Shown: positions 19,170-30,620, counted from the stretch's first letter. The stretch is DNA of 64,000 bases from Gari tellinella (GCA_922989275.2 OV277861.1:26318479-26382478); one strand, 5' to 3'. Translations and numbers: made by a program. Notes: generated by a model not told the origin, from the sequence alone.

Positions 19170-20542
19170 TACAGTGGTAAATACGCTATTCCTACCCACT
19201 TTACGCGTTTCTTACGCGTTCGTTAAGCGTTCGTTAAGCGTTCGTTACCCGTTTCGTTTAACGCGTTTACTACCCGTTTCTTAACGCGTTTCATAACGCG
19301 TTTAAACGCGTTTAAAAGAGCCCGGCTGAAAGGGGAGTAATCATGGAGAAAGGGAGGTAATCCATGTATGACTTGCGGGCCGCTCTTATCCTACTTAAGA
19401 ATTTAGTAAATATCGTTACTGTGGAGTAAATATAATCTTATAAAATTTTATGAAATCATTTTCTTTTAAGAAGAAATGTTATCCTGTGAGAGTTTTATGA
19501 ATATACATTTATTTTCCCATATAAAGGATACGGTTTAAAAAGGATTATGTAAATTGTGTATATTACTATTACTATGAACATGTGGAATCCCCATTTGCCA
19601 CATGTGGCATGCAGGGCTAGCCGCTAACACTGTTGCGTCACAAGCCGGACAGGGGGGTAATAAAACTGCGGCTTATCAAAGTAAGTATCCTAATGCCCCA
19701 TTGGGTTGATTGGAATATCAACCAAATAAACCAAACCTTATATGCGAGTATGTGTCAGTTATTATACTCTCTCATCAAAGTAAAAGATATCTGTATAGTT
19801 TGAATATGGATGAGACTCCCGTAACTCGGCATTTCATCTAGAGCCAAACTGTAAAAATGAAATCAAGACCGTATGCTTCATTCTTAGCTGTAAAACATAA
19901 GAACCGAACTACTCGGCGTCCCATCTACATCTAAATCGATAGTGTTAACTATTATGAATGTAATTGGGTTTATTCAAAGTTGTCAGTTTGGATCCTGATG
20001 CTATGCCGATCTATACAGCCAGGCGTTTGATCTGGATTCAAACCGTTTGAATAGAAATCAACATGGAAGGAATTATTCTAATACATATCAAACAGAAATT
20101 ATCTCGATGAAACGCCGAGTCACTCAGCATTATGATCGAGATCCAAACTGTCTATATTTATATAAATTCTATAAGCAAAACCAGTGATAAGAGACGTCTC
20201 ATTTACAGAAAATGTTTTCAAAAATCGCATTACAATATGAGTTTTATCGCGAAAATGCTCCAGTGACAAATCGATTTTTGTTTTTGATAAACCCGTTTCA
20301 TTCGGATTTTTCTAAAACGGCAATCATCGATAAGATCCGAAATCTCCGCGTGAAACGGAAAACGGACGCCCCAATCGCAGCATCTCGGGTATAACCGTTT
20401 ATTAACGCGTTTAAACGCGTTCAAATCATTAGGCCTTAACCGTTCGTTAAGCGTTCATTAAGCGTTCGTTAACCGTTCACTATGCGTTTCTTACGCATAG
20501 ATAAACGCGTAAATGGGTAGGAATAGCGTATTTACCACTGTA
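19170..20542. mobile_element. TA-T element, 1.37 kb, nested in the CCGG element
   Basis: About 40 bp inverted ends: TACAGTGGTAAATACGCTAT at the left and its mirror ending TTTACCACTGTA at the right. The subterminal zones repeat GTTCGTTAAGC and ACGCGTTT words on both sides (19200-19310 and 20390-20505). The interior has eroded core-like half sites near 19840, 19990 and 20130, and no convincing ORF. It is flanked by TA and cuts the CCGG array in two, so it arrived later. Confidence 0.75.
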
Positions 20543-20708
20543 CAACCGGGGGTCACCGGGAGTCACCGGGACAGAAACCAGAACCGGCTTCATCCGGGGA
20601 ATGCCGGAGCAACGCCGGATCTTTACCGGCACATCCGGAGCAGCTCCGGGTCTGTACCGTGAACAACCGGGGTGTTTGCGAGGATAAATTTGATTTTTTT
20701 TTTAAAAA

Positions 20709-21019
20709 ATACAGATTTCTACTTGTTTTTAGCGTTTGCGTTTCGTCTGTGTTTAAATAGGAAATAATATCGTTCTCTCTATTGTATAGGGTAAATCTAA
20801 TATATAAAAACGATAGTTTTTCTTTATAAATAAATGGCTTCAGGCTAAAGTCTTTATGTCCACTACAAACAGTATGTAACCAGATCAGACGCCGGGCAAA
20901 CTGTTTGAAACTCATATTAAAATGAAGTTTGAACAGTCTACAACATTATTATGTTCTATTTTATTGCATTTCGTTTGTATTTCATCTCATATACCCCGAG
21001 AAACAAAAGAGAATATATA
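20709..21019. mobile_element. Scrambled TA-G related fragment
   Basis: Contains TAGCGTTTGCGTTTCGTC, GAAATAATATCG and a half core (CAGATCAGACGCCGGG at about 20880), but in a rearranged order. It lies between two CCGG blocks. Confidence 0.45.
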
Positions 21020-21807
21020 CTAATTCACGTCCGCCCCGGTTTATGTCCTTTCCGACGAACACCGGGTAACGCCGGCACGTCACCGGTGAACAACCGGGGT
21101 TGATCGGGACGACACCGGTGGTCACCGGGATACCACCGGCGACGACCGGGGTTACACCGTGTTATACCGGGATTAACCGGGAACAGACCGGCCCTGCACC
21201 GTAACTACGCCGGGCCTCACCGGGAAGGTCCGGGGAGATCCGGCTTCATAACCGGTTCTCCACCGGGGGAGACACCGGGAATGTGAGATCGCAATTTATA
21301 TTTTCATAAAAAACGCCCCGGCTCATCCCGGTCCACCCCGGTTCACCGGCTATCTCCACCGGGACGTACCGGGGCCAGCACAGGGACAGTGAGATCGGGG
21401 CTTAAAAACGAATACAGTTCATTTTGTATAAAGCGATAGTATGAATATCTTTGAAGACATGTGGGATAAAAAATATTCTATATGAGCTTTCTGTATTACC
21501 TTTATTATACATTTAAGCGACCATCTGTATTTAAGATTACATAAGGGTATTCTATTTAGTGACTGATTAATATAATATTATGTTTACTTATTTGCTCTTA
21601 TGACATCAATGTGAAAAACGAGAAGCACGAATTTATGCAAGAACGCGGGGTCTGTTCAGGATCCAAACTGTTTGCAAATAATCATTGTATTCAGGGTAAG
21701 GTAGTGAAGGACTTAATTAAAGATAGCTAAGGGAATAAGTATAGCATAAGTTTTCAGAGAGACAGCAAAGCTCGCTTTCTGCACGTTTAGAAACTGAACA
21801 GCAGAAT

Positions 21808-22055
21808 ACAGTAGAGAATATGTTATTATTTCCCAATAAACGCGTTTACGCTAAAACTATTATTTCAATTGCAAACAGTTTGGAGCCAGATCAGACGCCG
21901 GGTAACCCGGCGTCTGATCAGGCTCCAAACTGTTTGCCACCAAGATAAACATGAATTATCAGAATTGTCCAAAAGATGTACTTTTCTACGTGTTAGTGCT
22001 TGCGTTTGCGTACGTTTGCGTTTAAACGGGAAAGAATAACAAATTCTCTACTGTA
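21808..22055. mobile_element. TA-G family MITE, intact
   Basis: TACAGTAGAGAATATGTTA and the mirror ending TTCTCTACTGTA. Perfect core 1 palindrome at 21872-21936 with GGAGCC/GGCTCC arms and centre GCCGGGTAACCCGGC. 21411-21807 to its left has no gene; a half core is visible near 21640-21680. Confidence 0.85.
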
Positions 22056-22900
22056 TAAGGTCAAGGTCGCATAGGTCAACCTTTTTGCGTGCATGGAAAT
22101 GTTCTACATATACACAGCCAAACTAAATCTGGAAGTAGTACTTCAATGGGCATATGAATTATAAGCACTTTTGGAAACCTAAACGCATATTTCGAAACCT
22201 AAACACGGGTCCTAATTTCAAGGACAATGTCACTATAGATCTAGTTAGAAGTTTGGCGTGCACGAAAATGTATTGTCCATATTTACGTGCATACTAAATA
22301 TATAAAGAATATCTCAAGGGAGTTATGAGCATATTTCGAAACCTAAACGCAGGTTTCGAAACCTAAACATGGGCCCTAATTTCAAGGTCAATGTCACTTG
22401 GGTCTAATGTTTTTGCGTGCATGAAAACGTCTTGTTCATATACACATGCATACCTAATAAGAAAGCAATATCTCAAGACACAAAGGAAAGATAAGTATTT
22501 TCACGAAACCTAATCGCACGTTTCGAAACCTAAACACCGGTCCTCATTTCAAGGTCAGTCACTGGGGTCTAACATTTTGCGTGCATGGAAACGTCTTGTC
22601 CATATACACATGCATATCTAATATGAAAGAAAGGTACATAGGAGTTTTAAGTATTTTTCGAAACCTAAACCCGTAAATTTCGAAATCCTAAAACTAGACT
22701 ATGGTCCTAAGATGAAGGTCACATGGCTGCATATTTTGTTATGCATGGTTTTGTGCATTATTATACACATGCGTGTCAACTATGAAAGGAATATCGTAAT
22801 GGGCGTATAAGTTATTGGCATTTTTCGGAACCTAAACGCAGATTTCGAAACCTAAACGCAGGCTCTAAGTTCACGTTCAAGGTCACAGGCAGACAACACT
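22056..22900 (+). repeat. Tandem array, unit about 160 bp
   Basis: Five units aligned on TTTTGCGTGCATG (near 22084, 22253, 22413, 22573, 22735). Each also has the doubled word CGAAACCTAAACGC and a TTCAAGGTCAATGTCAC stretch with AGGTCA-type half sites. It abuts a TA-G MITE on the left. Confidence 0.75.
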
Positions 22901-22976
22901 ATGGCAGTGAAGGGGGTAAAAACCTCACGATAAAATTGTTTTACGATTGTTTTACCTTTACGATAGGGTGAAAGAG

Positions 22977-23160
22977 TTAACCCATTACCCCATAGCCTGG
23001 ATATGTGATTACTTTCAGCCTGCTTTAAGCTAGAATATACTAGGCTATAGAAAACGTTTCTTATAGGACATATTCATGACTGTATAAACGTGAACTATTT
23101 TCTTCAGTGGAGGAATAAGTTAAAGTCGTAAAAAGGCGCATTTACGGGGTAATGGGTTAA
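22977..23160. mobile_element. TT-H family MITE, deleted core
   Basis: TTAACCCATTACCCCATAGC and the mirror GGGGTAATGGGTTAA, both with TTAA. Only the right half of core 2 (CAGCCTGCTTTAAGC) remains. 23161-23976 holds no gene, only a weak core 1 at about 23612-23676. Confidence 0.8.
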
Positions 23161-23976
23161 ACGACTACAAATTCTACCTAGTGTGAATAGTTGCTATATA
23201 AATTTCCTTTATGCGGTATCCTCTTTTAACTAAATTATTAACTTATTTCGGCAGATTTTCGTTTCACTGTTCAGCGAAATATCTCTATAATTGACGACAA
23301 GCTAATACTGCAAAAGCAATGGATCCCCAGTGAGACGTTGGTAGGCATTCTCAGCAGAGGGAATAACAATATAAAGGGAAGTAACTCCTTAAATCAATAT
23401 GAGAATTTCTGAGCGGTTATGTCCCCTACACATATTCATAGGGGAAACTGTTTAGTGTAAGAGATGTGTTGCAATTTGTTGAGGTTTAAGGTTACTGGCA
23501 ATCTGATGAGAATTATAACTCTTTACATGTACATGTGTATTACCAAATTCGTTGATATGAGTTCAATCATTAAACGTATTTGAGATACAAATACATTTAA
23601 GCAGACATTTTAAAAAGCTTTAATCCAGATCAGACGCCGCGTCACGCATCGACTGATCTCGATTAAGGCTGTTTGTCACTCGTAATTATGTTTTTTCTGT
23701 CAAAATGTCTAGTATGTCATTTTGAGATAGTCTGCAGACGACAATTTTAAGAAGACGAGATTGCAGCCGTGAAAATATTTGACATAACTGTCTGGTGTAG
23801 GGAACAGCAGCAAGAGTTGTTGTAAGGAGTGAATCGTTGTTCAGAGGGTCGTTCTGGGAGGGAGAACTGTTATACATGTAGAGATCATTAAGATGGGTTT
23901 TTCCCCAGTAATGGTATGCCGAATGCTGAATATTTCTTTATATCGAATGCCGGTATAAAGTCTTCTGACTGTTTCA

Positions 23977-24234
23977 TTAACCCCATAGCCTTTTTCTAGA
24001 ATTAAAGAAAGATTACCACTTAAAGTAGTCTGAAAGTAAAGCAGAATGCGCCTTAAGGCGCATTCTGCTTTAATTTTAGGCTGACCACTACTATCTACCA
24101 TATGTTAGGAGATCAAATATATTTCTGTTGATGCATATTCATGACTATCTAAATATAAAATGGAACTATTTTCTTTAGTGGAGGAATAAATTCAAATGCG
24201 TAAAAGGTATATCTATATAGGGTAAACTGATTAA
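23977..24234. mobile_element. TT-H family MITE
   Basis: TTAACCCCATAGCC at the left, eroded GGGTAAACTGATTAA at the right. Core 2 at about 24020-24090 (GTAAAGCAGAATGCGCC then its mirror). Confidence 0.65.
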
Positions 24235-24524
24235 GTATCCTGACTGCTCCATATATACACTTAGGTGACACGGGTCCGTGTAAGTAGCAAGGATTCGATT
24301 CTGCTGTCCTTGGTTGATAAGGTTGAGGGTTAAATACGAGACACTAAACTATTATCTGTATCAATAAACGATATTTTGTTGACATAGTAAGGCCTACATC
24401 AAATACCAATCCCTTGTAAAGACTGCTACAGTAACTCTTTGAGCGGTATGTATTTTTCACGTGTTCAACAAATACGGCGCTGCTTCCTTCTGATCTAAAG
24501 TTATCCTTTTAACAGGGTCAGAGT

Positions 24525-24592
24525 GTCAAACATTTCAGAAACGGATGAGACGCTGAGTATTGCGGTGTCTCATCACTTGATCAAAACTGTTC
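24525..24592. repeat. Degenerate core 1
   Basis: CAAACATTTCAGAAACGGATG on the left and CATCACTTGATCAAAACTGTT on the right, with many substitutions. 24235-24524 holds no gene. Confidence 0.4.
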
Positions 24593-24608
24593 AACGCTCT
24601 GATATAAC

Positions 24609-24760
24609 CCCCCCCCCCCCAAAAAAAAAAAACCAACAACAAACAAACCACACACCAAAAACAAAAAACAACAACAACAAACAAACAAAAAACAATAAAA
24701 AAAACCAACAACCTAAAAACAAACTGAAACACTAAAAACACCACAAAAAAACCCACACAC
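24609..24760. repeat. A/C-rich low-complexity tract
   Basis: A C-run, an A-run, then about 130 bases of almost only A and C with few T or G. Strong purine/pyrimidine asymmetry. Any ORF here is compositional noise. Confidence 0.85.
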
Positions 24761-24984
24761 ATCTAGAAATGTCGTTTTCCAGAACAGTCGCAGACGAAAG
24801 TTGTTGCAAACGGCAGAATCATTTAGCGTCTTAATAGTGTATCCATTACTTCCATCAATACGCCTTTCTTCCCCTGTAATTTAGTCCTCCATTTGAAGAA
24901 AAAAGTTCAACTATACACAATAATCAAAGGCACAGTATAAAATATGTTCTTCATGCTACATGTATAGTAGATTGAAGCTGAAAC

Positions 24985-25040
24985 CAGGTTGACAGTAAAG
25001 CAGAATGCGCATCAAGGCGCATTCTGCTTTACTTATAAAA
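24985..25040. repeat. Core 2 hairpin without recognisable ends
   Basis: AGTAAAGCAGAATGCGC, short loop, then its mirror. Remnant of a TT-H or relative. No gene in 24761-25182. Confidence 0.55.
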
Positions 25041-25182
25041 TGCTTTGAGAGGTCGCCTGTTTTCAAAACTAGAAAGAGACTACCTGGAAAAGTGTTAAAA
25101 TGAGTGTCAAACACGGCAGATCAATGGGATCCCGTCATCTGATTTGTACCAAAACTGGTTCCAAATATTCGCACAGTCTCGC

Positions 25183-25431
25183 TTAAAACCCTTGTACTCT
25201 CAATGACGCCATAAAGCGCGTTAGCAAACAGTTTGGGTCCTGATCATACAGACACCGTGGAGTGCGGCGTCTGATTAGGTCCTAAACTGTTTGACACTCT
25301 TATCGATATAAAGTAATACAATGTTAAATACAACTTTGAAACGCGTCCTGCAGACAAAAATAATGAAGCAGACGACAAAAAAGCGGAGAGGGGGTAAAAT
25401 CTCCCGAATAATTTGATCACGAAAGGGTTAA
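25183..25431. mobile_element. TT-C family MITE, reverse orientation
   Basis: TTAAAACCCTTGTACTC at the left, CACGAAAGGGTTAA at the right. Core 1 at about 25223-25292, with one arm carrying an insertion (CATACAGACACCG). Confidence 0.6.
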
Positions 25432-25465
25432 CAGATTGAACTTTTTCACGGTATCGGAAAACATC

Positions 25466-25695
25466 TTAACTCTTTCATGATCAAATTTGTCGTGAGGTGT
25501 TTACCCCTTCACCGCTATTTTGTCTTCTGTTTCAAGATTGTTGTCTGCAATATCGTTTCAAAGTTAGATTAAAGGCAATATAACTGACGTTATTTCAAAA
25601 CAAGTGGCAAACAGTTTTGATCCTGTAACGCGGCGTCTGATTAGGATCAAAACTGTTTGCAAATGCGCTTTATGACGTCAATGAGAGTGAAATGG
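25466..25695. mobile_element. TT-C family MITE (TTAACTCTTTCA variant)
   Basis: TTAACTCTTTCATGATC at the left, TCAATGAGAGTGAAATGG at the right. The core at 25608-25661 has a deleted left arm, like the element at 2146-2389. Confidence 0.65.
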
Positions 25696-25785
25696 AAAAA
25701 GTATATATACTACTCGTCTCTAGTATTAATCATCGACGGTAATCTTGTCAAATCGTTCATGCAAAAGCATTTTCTATACAAGTAG

Positions 25786-26219
25786 AATAGAACCCCGATG
25801 AGTCGAACTCGATCAAGCCGAATGTACAGTGGATAATCTGTTATTCTTTCCCAATAAACACGTTTACGCCAAATCTATTATTTCCATTGCAAACAGTTTG
25901 GAGCCAGATCAGACGCCGGGTAACCCGGCGTCTGATCAGGCTCCAAACTGTTTGCCACCAAGATAAACATGAATTATCAGAATTGTCAAAAAGTTGTACT
26001 TTTCTACGTTTTAGTGTTTTTCGTTTGCGTACGTTTGCGTTTAAACGGGAAAGAATAACAGATTCTCTACTGTACCATTATTGGAAATCGAAAACTCGAG
26101 CTCGCTTATATCGAAAATCTTCACATGTACAAGTATTTCAAAGTTAAAACGTGATTTAGTCACGTTTTAACTTTGAAATACAGGGATGTTCGCCTTAATG
26201 GAATTGGAGGTTGAACTGT
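25786..26219. mobile_element. TA-E family element split by a TA-G MITE
   Basis: AACCCCGATGAGTCGAACTC at the left and GGAGGTTGAACTGT at the right resemble the TA-E ends. An inner perfect palindrome (about 26131-26182) reads TTTCAAAGTTAAAACGTG and mirror, the same as in the copy at 60816-61017. A TA-G MITE (25825-26074) sits inside. Confidence 0.6.
25825..26074. mobile_element. TA-G family MITE, nested
   Basis: TACAGTGGATAATCTGTTA and TTCTCTACTGTA. Perfect core 1 at 25890-25954, GGAGCC arms, centre GCCGGGTAACCCGGC. Confidence 0.85.
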
Positions 26220-26389
26220 GCATGCATTATTTACTCGGCTGGAAGTACACGAACCACTCCCACTACTTTATCATTGAAACATTTCAAACAGGTGTATTAA
26301 TAACTCTTTCTCCCCCAAAACTTCAAATTGATAGTTCCAGTACACGATAAAGTCTAGTCCATTTTGACTAATTGTGATTGTTTTTATAA

Positions 26390-26640
26390 TGTTTTGTTAC
26401 AATTACAAATAGTGCATCCCCTGATCAGAGGGTAAATATAGGAGTCCTCTGTCGGATCAGGGTATACACTGTTTGCTTCAGACAAGTGTCCCCATATAGG
26501 ACTGGATGTGTTAAAGGAATTTCAGACATTTGCAGACTTTTAAGATCCATTAACACGATGTCTGATATGGACCGTATTTATTTGATCCCATAGTGATATA
26601 TGCGTCTGATCTGGATCCAAACTGTTTGTCACTCAAACAT
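26390..26640. repeat. Two degenerate core copies
   Basis: About 26405-26472 (CTGATCAGAGGG ... CACTGTTTGC, TT-G arm type) and about 26545-26632 (GATCTGGATCCAAACTGTTTG, left arm eroded). No gene in 26220-26779. Confidence 0.45.
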
Positions 26641-26779
26641 GTTTTCAACTTTTCTTCAGATCAAAAACCATTAAAAACTTAATTTTGATCCTTTTTTTCG
26701 CAGACGATATATTTGAAGCAGACGACAGTTCAGCACGATAAGCGAATAATACAAGTTCGATATTTCAGCAGACGATAGT

Positions 26780-26995
26780 TTAACCCCTTCACTGCCATGA
26801 CGTCATCAAATTCAAACAATTGTCGTCTGCTTCTATTTCTAAAAATTCTTTTCAGGTATTTTGACTTAAGAAATATTGAAACGAGTGTCAAACTGTTTGG
26901 ATCCCGATCAGACGCCGCATTACGCGGCGTCTGATCAGGATCCAAACTGTTTGCAAATAACTACTGTACTCCGGGTAAGGCAGTGAAGGGGTTAA
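26780..26995. mobile_element. TT-C family MITE, intact
   Basis: TTAACCCCTTCACTGCCATG and GGCAGTGAAGGGGTTAA. Perfect core 1 at 26889-26953 with GGATCC arms and centre GCCGCATTACGCGGC. A TGACGTCA site lies just inside the left end. Confidence 0.9.
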
Positions 26996-27388
26996 GCAGA
27001 GGACATTATGTTCAATTTTGGAGTCTATACGGGTTTTAGGGAATTCAAAGTGCAAACTTAGCATGATTCGTTTTCACCACGCAACCAAACTTACGTTAAA
27101 CGATTCCTTAAAAAGGGTAGATTTAGCAACTGAAATATAGCTAGCTACCATTTTTTATACAGGACATGAATAAAACAGCAAAGCTTATGACGGGTCGTTC
27201 TGGGTTACTTTTGTCCTACTTTAAGCACACAACTGTATTTAAAGAGTCACATGCAATTTCAAAGAAAAGACATTGAACACAAACAGATGTAACAGTATAC
27301 ATGTACATAACCTGTTACTTGTATGGTTCGGTGAAGTTTTCAATAAAATTTATTTACAGTTCAGTATAATTGCAATTGAAACTATCTT

Positions 27389-27432
27389 GCAAACAGTGTA
27401 AACCCTGATCATTGGGTTCAGCACTGTTTGCA
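27389..27432. repeat. Short core 1-like hairpin
   Basis: GCAAACAGTGTAAACCC, GATCATTGGG, then CACTGTTTGC. The only structure seen in 26996-27697; no gene. Confidence 0.4.
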
Positions 27433-27697
27433 AAATTGTTTAAATCAACCCTAATCATGTAAAAACCTCAGTAACTGTCTGCTTCCCTTTCGTCTTCTTT
27501 TAAGCAAGCATCTATATTTATATTACCATCGAAAACAAGTTTTTATTTATAAGTGTCATATTAGTGTTTTCTTCTGACCTGTCAGAGTTATTTTTAGATT
27601 GGAACATTCTAAAATTTTAAAAGGGATGAACACCGTACTCGTTGATTTCCGTACAGTCAGCCAGGAATACGGAAAGCTGTATTTATTGTGTGCAATG

Positions 27698-27905
27698 TAC
27701 AGTAGAGAAGACATTATTGTTTCCCGAATAACCGCAAACACAATGCACTAAACTGTAGAAAATTAACTCTTATCTTTTTAATCTATGTGGCAAACAGGTC
27801 GGAGCCGGGTTACCCGGCGTCTGATCGGGCTCCAACCTGTTTGCAATGGACATAATAGTTTTTAGCATAAACACGTTTATTGAGAATGAATAACATATCA
27901 GTAAA
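27698..27905. mobile_element. TA-G family MITE, reverse, shortened core
   Basis: TACAGTAGAGAAGACATTAT at the left, eroded right end. Core at about 27790-27843 lost the AGATCAGACGCC part of one arm. Confidence 0.6.
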
Positions 27906-28159
27906 ATTAGCGCAACTGTCTCGTGCTGCATGAGGATCATGCTTATCTCAAGTTGGAGAGTGAACGACTATATAGAGCCGATGTTACCCTGTTATCTATT
28001 TACCATTATGAACCATTCTGTTCTAAAATTAACTCTGACAGGTCAGAGAAATCGGACAATACTATGTCTATGTATACTATCGGGTGTAATTGTACCATCC
28101 AAGATATGATATGTCTATTAACATTTATCCTGTCGCTCGCAACTTCACTTACAAGTATT

Positions 28160-28227
28160 TGCAAACATTTTGGATCCAGAATAGACATCGCGATACGCGG
28201 TGTCTGATCTGGATCCAAACTGTTTGA
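28160..28227. repeat. Core 1 palindrome, GGATCC arm type
   Basis: CAAACATTTTGGATCCAG and TCTGGATCCAAACTGTTTG around GACATCGCGATACGCGGTGTC. Element ends not identified. Confidence 0.55.
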
Positions 28228-28316
28228 CATTTGTCTTTAAACTTCTTTAATTAGAAAATGTATAAATCTTAACAGAATATTTTTTGCAGACGACAATGTT
28301 AAAGATGATGATAGTA

Positions 28317-28372
28317 CGACAGGATAAGGGTTAGATGGGACCCTTGGGCAATGGTTCGAATCCTGTCCCAAA
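28317..28372 (+). repeat. tRNA-like (SINE-type) fragment with Pol III B box
   Basis: GGTTCGAATCC within GGGCAATGGTTCGAATCCTG is a perfect B-box and T-arm word. No complete cloverleaf and no clear A box can be folded around it, so a SINE or tRNA relic and not a tRNA gene. Confidence 0.35.
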
Positions 28373-28516
28373 CATGAGAAGTGAATGCTCAGACAATGAT
28401 ACAAGGGTTAACTTATTTATTCCAGTGTCAACGAAACTGAAATGCAAATATATTGCAACAAAATATTGAAAAATACAGTATCTGAAATTGAATGACACGT
28501 GCATTCCTGACTGTAA

Positions 28517-28889
28517 TACAGTGAACCGCCACTAAACCGGACATGTGTGGGGACAACAAAAAGGGCCGGGTTATAGGGGTTTCCGGTTTAGAGGTGTTTT
28601 GACTTGTTTCTAGTATGAAAGATAGCTGACCGTTTAAAGCAGGTTGGAAGTAAAGCAGAATGCGCCTTAAGGCGCATTCTGCTTTACTTCCAACCTGCTT
28701 TAAGCTATCATCTGCTAGAATGTACAAACTTTTTTTCTTCAGTGTAAGAATAAACCAAAGACGTTAAAAAGCGTATATATGGTGTAATGGGTTAAAATAA
28801 AGAAGGGTTGGAATCGGGACCAACGTTTTTGTCCGGTTTAGAGAGAATTCCGGTATTTAGAGGTTCCGGTTTAGAGGGGTTTCACTGTA
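28517..28889. mobile_element. TA-P element with nested core 2 MITE
   Basis: TACAGTGAACCGCCACTAAA at the left and GGTTTAGAGGGGTTTCACTGTA at the right, with CCGGTTTAGAGG words on both sides (pogo-like ends). Inside lies a TT-H relic with a long perfect core 2 hairpin (about 28640-28705) ending TGTAATGGGTTAA near 28796. Confidence 0.65.
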
Positions 28890-29098
28890 CTCGAAAGAGA
28901 GATATAGCCATTAATCGCAGATATATACAATGTAGAAGTTTGTTTTAGTATTCAAGCGTCAACCATTCTCGAGCCTGATCAGACGCCGAGTTCCTCAAAA
29001 CTAATTACAATGGTCAGCAGTTCTAACGCATAGACGTATTGGTTGGAAATAAATAATTGAGCCGTACCGTGAGTAAACCTGACCTATCGCAAATTGTA

Positions 29099-29165
29099 AA
29101 CAGTGTAGACCAAGACCAGCCGCCGCGTCAAAGACGCGGCGGCTAGTCTTGATCAACACTGTTTG
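29099..29165. repeat. Core 1 variant with CCGCCGCGTC arms
   Basis: AAACAGTGTAGACCAAGAC, then GCCGCCGCGTC and its exact mirror, then GTCTTGATCAACACTGTTTG. Both arms carry the same substitutions relative to other copies. Confidence 0.55.
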
Positions 29166-30620
29166 ACATCCATTCCTTATTCAATATTCATATAAAGTAG
29201 CTACCTGTAAATATACACGGCATATTAGGCAATGTAGACCAAACTCGGATACAGAGCATGGGGTGACAAAAGTGCTTGGTCTGTACAATGTTGCAATTCA
29301 ATAAGGCCTTTTTTGTCATGGCACGGCTCATATCGTTTTCTCTTATAGACTATACTTGATCTTTAGAGTGCAACCGTAATGATTGCTGTCATGTGCATTC
29401 AAACTAAAACTATTTCTTACCTTTACTTTCAGTCCAGTAATTTCCTACAATAAGTTTAAACCTGCCTGGTAGTAAAACTGTTATACACCTCTATAAAGTC
29501 AGTTTTTGATTGAAATTTGATGCTTCGATACATTCGACACACTTTTCCCCAAATGTCAAGTTTTGTCAACTACACAATACTGCAGGGTCCGATATCACCT
29601 GTACATCCGTGTAATAGAGAGACGGCATAATCCTTAATTATGTTTACAAGCGGCATACCTGTATAAACACCCAAGGGAGTTAACTCAAATAGAACAGTGG
29701 CTACTGTATCCGTAAGCGCAATGCAGTTGTTTCCCTTATTCTCCGAGGTTTAACTGCAACTAAAATCAATAATTTGCCAGTCTTCATTTTCTTTTTAATT
29801 TGTGGTGTGTACATTGTATAATTGTGTAAGGAAAGGTCAATTTTATTCTTCACTTTTATATGCTAAATTTCCATATGAACATTTCTACTTTTGAAAAATG
29901 ACAAGTTTATAAGTTGATTTGAGAGCTGTTTTTAGAACCTATTTTTGATATATACTCAACAAAAAATCAAGAAATTCTCAGAAAACCGACCATGGAACAA
30001 AAGAACACCAAAACCATTTATTTATTCATTGGTTTGAAAAAACATGTTTCCTTTAGTTTGATGTTACTTATATCCTTGCTGTAGCACTGTGTCATGTAAC
30101 CTAGGGGTCAGTCATTTTTCACAAATTTAGTACATGTATACAGAGTAATCTCTCTTATTATGCAAATCACAAGATTAAGTTGTGAGATTTCATAACTTGA
30201 AATTCAGTTCTTTTGAATGTCACATGCAATTAACGTAATTTACACGATGAGCTCAAATGTAACTATCGCGGGAAAAAAGTCCCTTGCATGTGACATTCAA
30301 ATATGGAATACAAAAAGGGACTACTCTAAGCTTTCTGCTTTACTGTCACCTTACTTTAAGCTGTCACCTGTATTTTAAACAATCAATTAGCCTTCGTTTA
30401 AGTGGTCGTAACAGTACACTACAAATAAGCAATGCTAAACACTGTGACGTAAAGAGTGCAATAATTTCCGATTCAGAAGATATTATTTTCAGGCCTATTA
30501 TAATTCAATTTTGGATGATATGGGTACCTTTTATTTGTTTACTATATCATATGAATAGGAAATGTTCTATATCTTTGAAGATGCTTTGACATAATGCTGT
30601 ACATAATTAGTGATCGATTC
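29166..30620. other. Gene-free AT-rich interval
   Basis: No supported gene. At about 30325-30430 there is a right-hand half of a TA-A MITE (TTTCTGCTTTACTGTCACC ... AAGTGGTCGTAACAGTAC). A word GTCACATGCAATT recurs near 27247 and 30220. Nothing else stands out. Confidence 0.5.

Larger units (their letters stand above)
18994..21405. mobile_element. CCGG-rich inverted-repeat element with nested insertions
   Basis: Ends CTTAAGCCACGATCTCACTG and CAGTGAGATCGGGGCTTAA are inverted copies about 2.4 kb apart. Inside, three blocks (about 19015-19155, 20545-20680, 21025-21380) are packed with CCGG words spaced 10 or 11 bases apart. This is far from the local AT-rich composition. Two younger pieces interrupt it: 19170-20542 and about 20709-21019. 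No coding frame of note. I do not recognise the family. Confidence 0.65.

Noticed and set aside
20553..20915. A 120-codon - strand ORF
   Set aside because: It runs across the border of the CCGG block and a scrambled MITE. The frame is open because of composition.
24250..24340. A tRNA-like region with GGATTCGATTC
   Set aside because: Only a loose B-box word. No cloverleaf, no A box and no terminator at a proper distance.
24523..24762. ORFs on both strands over the A/C tract
   Set aside because: Low-complexity composition without stops; no protein features.
28317..28372. A full tRNA gene at the perfect B box
   Set aside because: GACAGGAT pairs with ATCCTGTC, but D and anticodon arms cannot be formed, so it is listed only as a tRNA-like fragment.
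30284..30589. A 101-codon + strand ORF
   Set aside because: Covers a half MITE and AT-rich sequence. No domain, no signal peptide logic and no conservation with other repeat copies.
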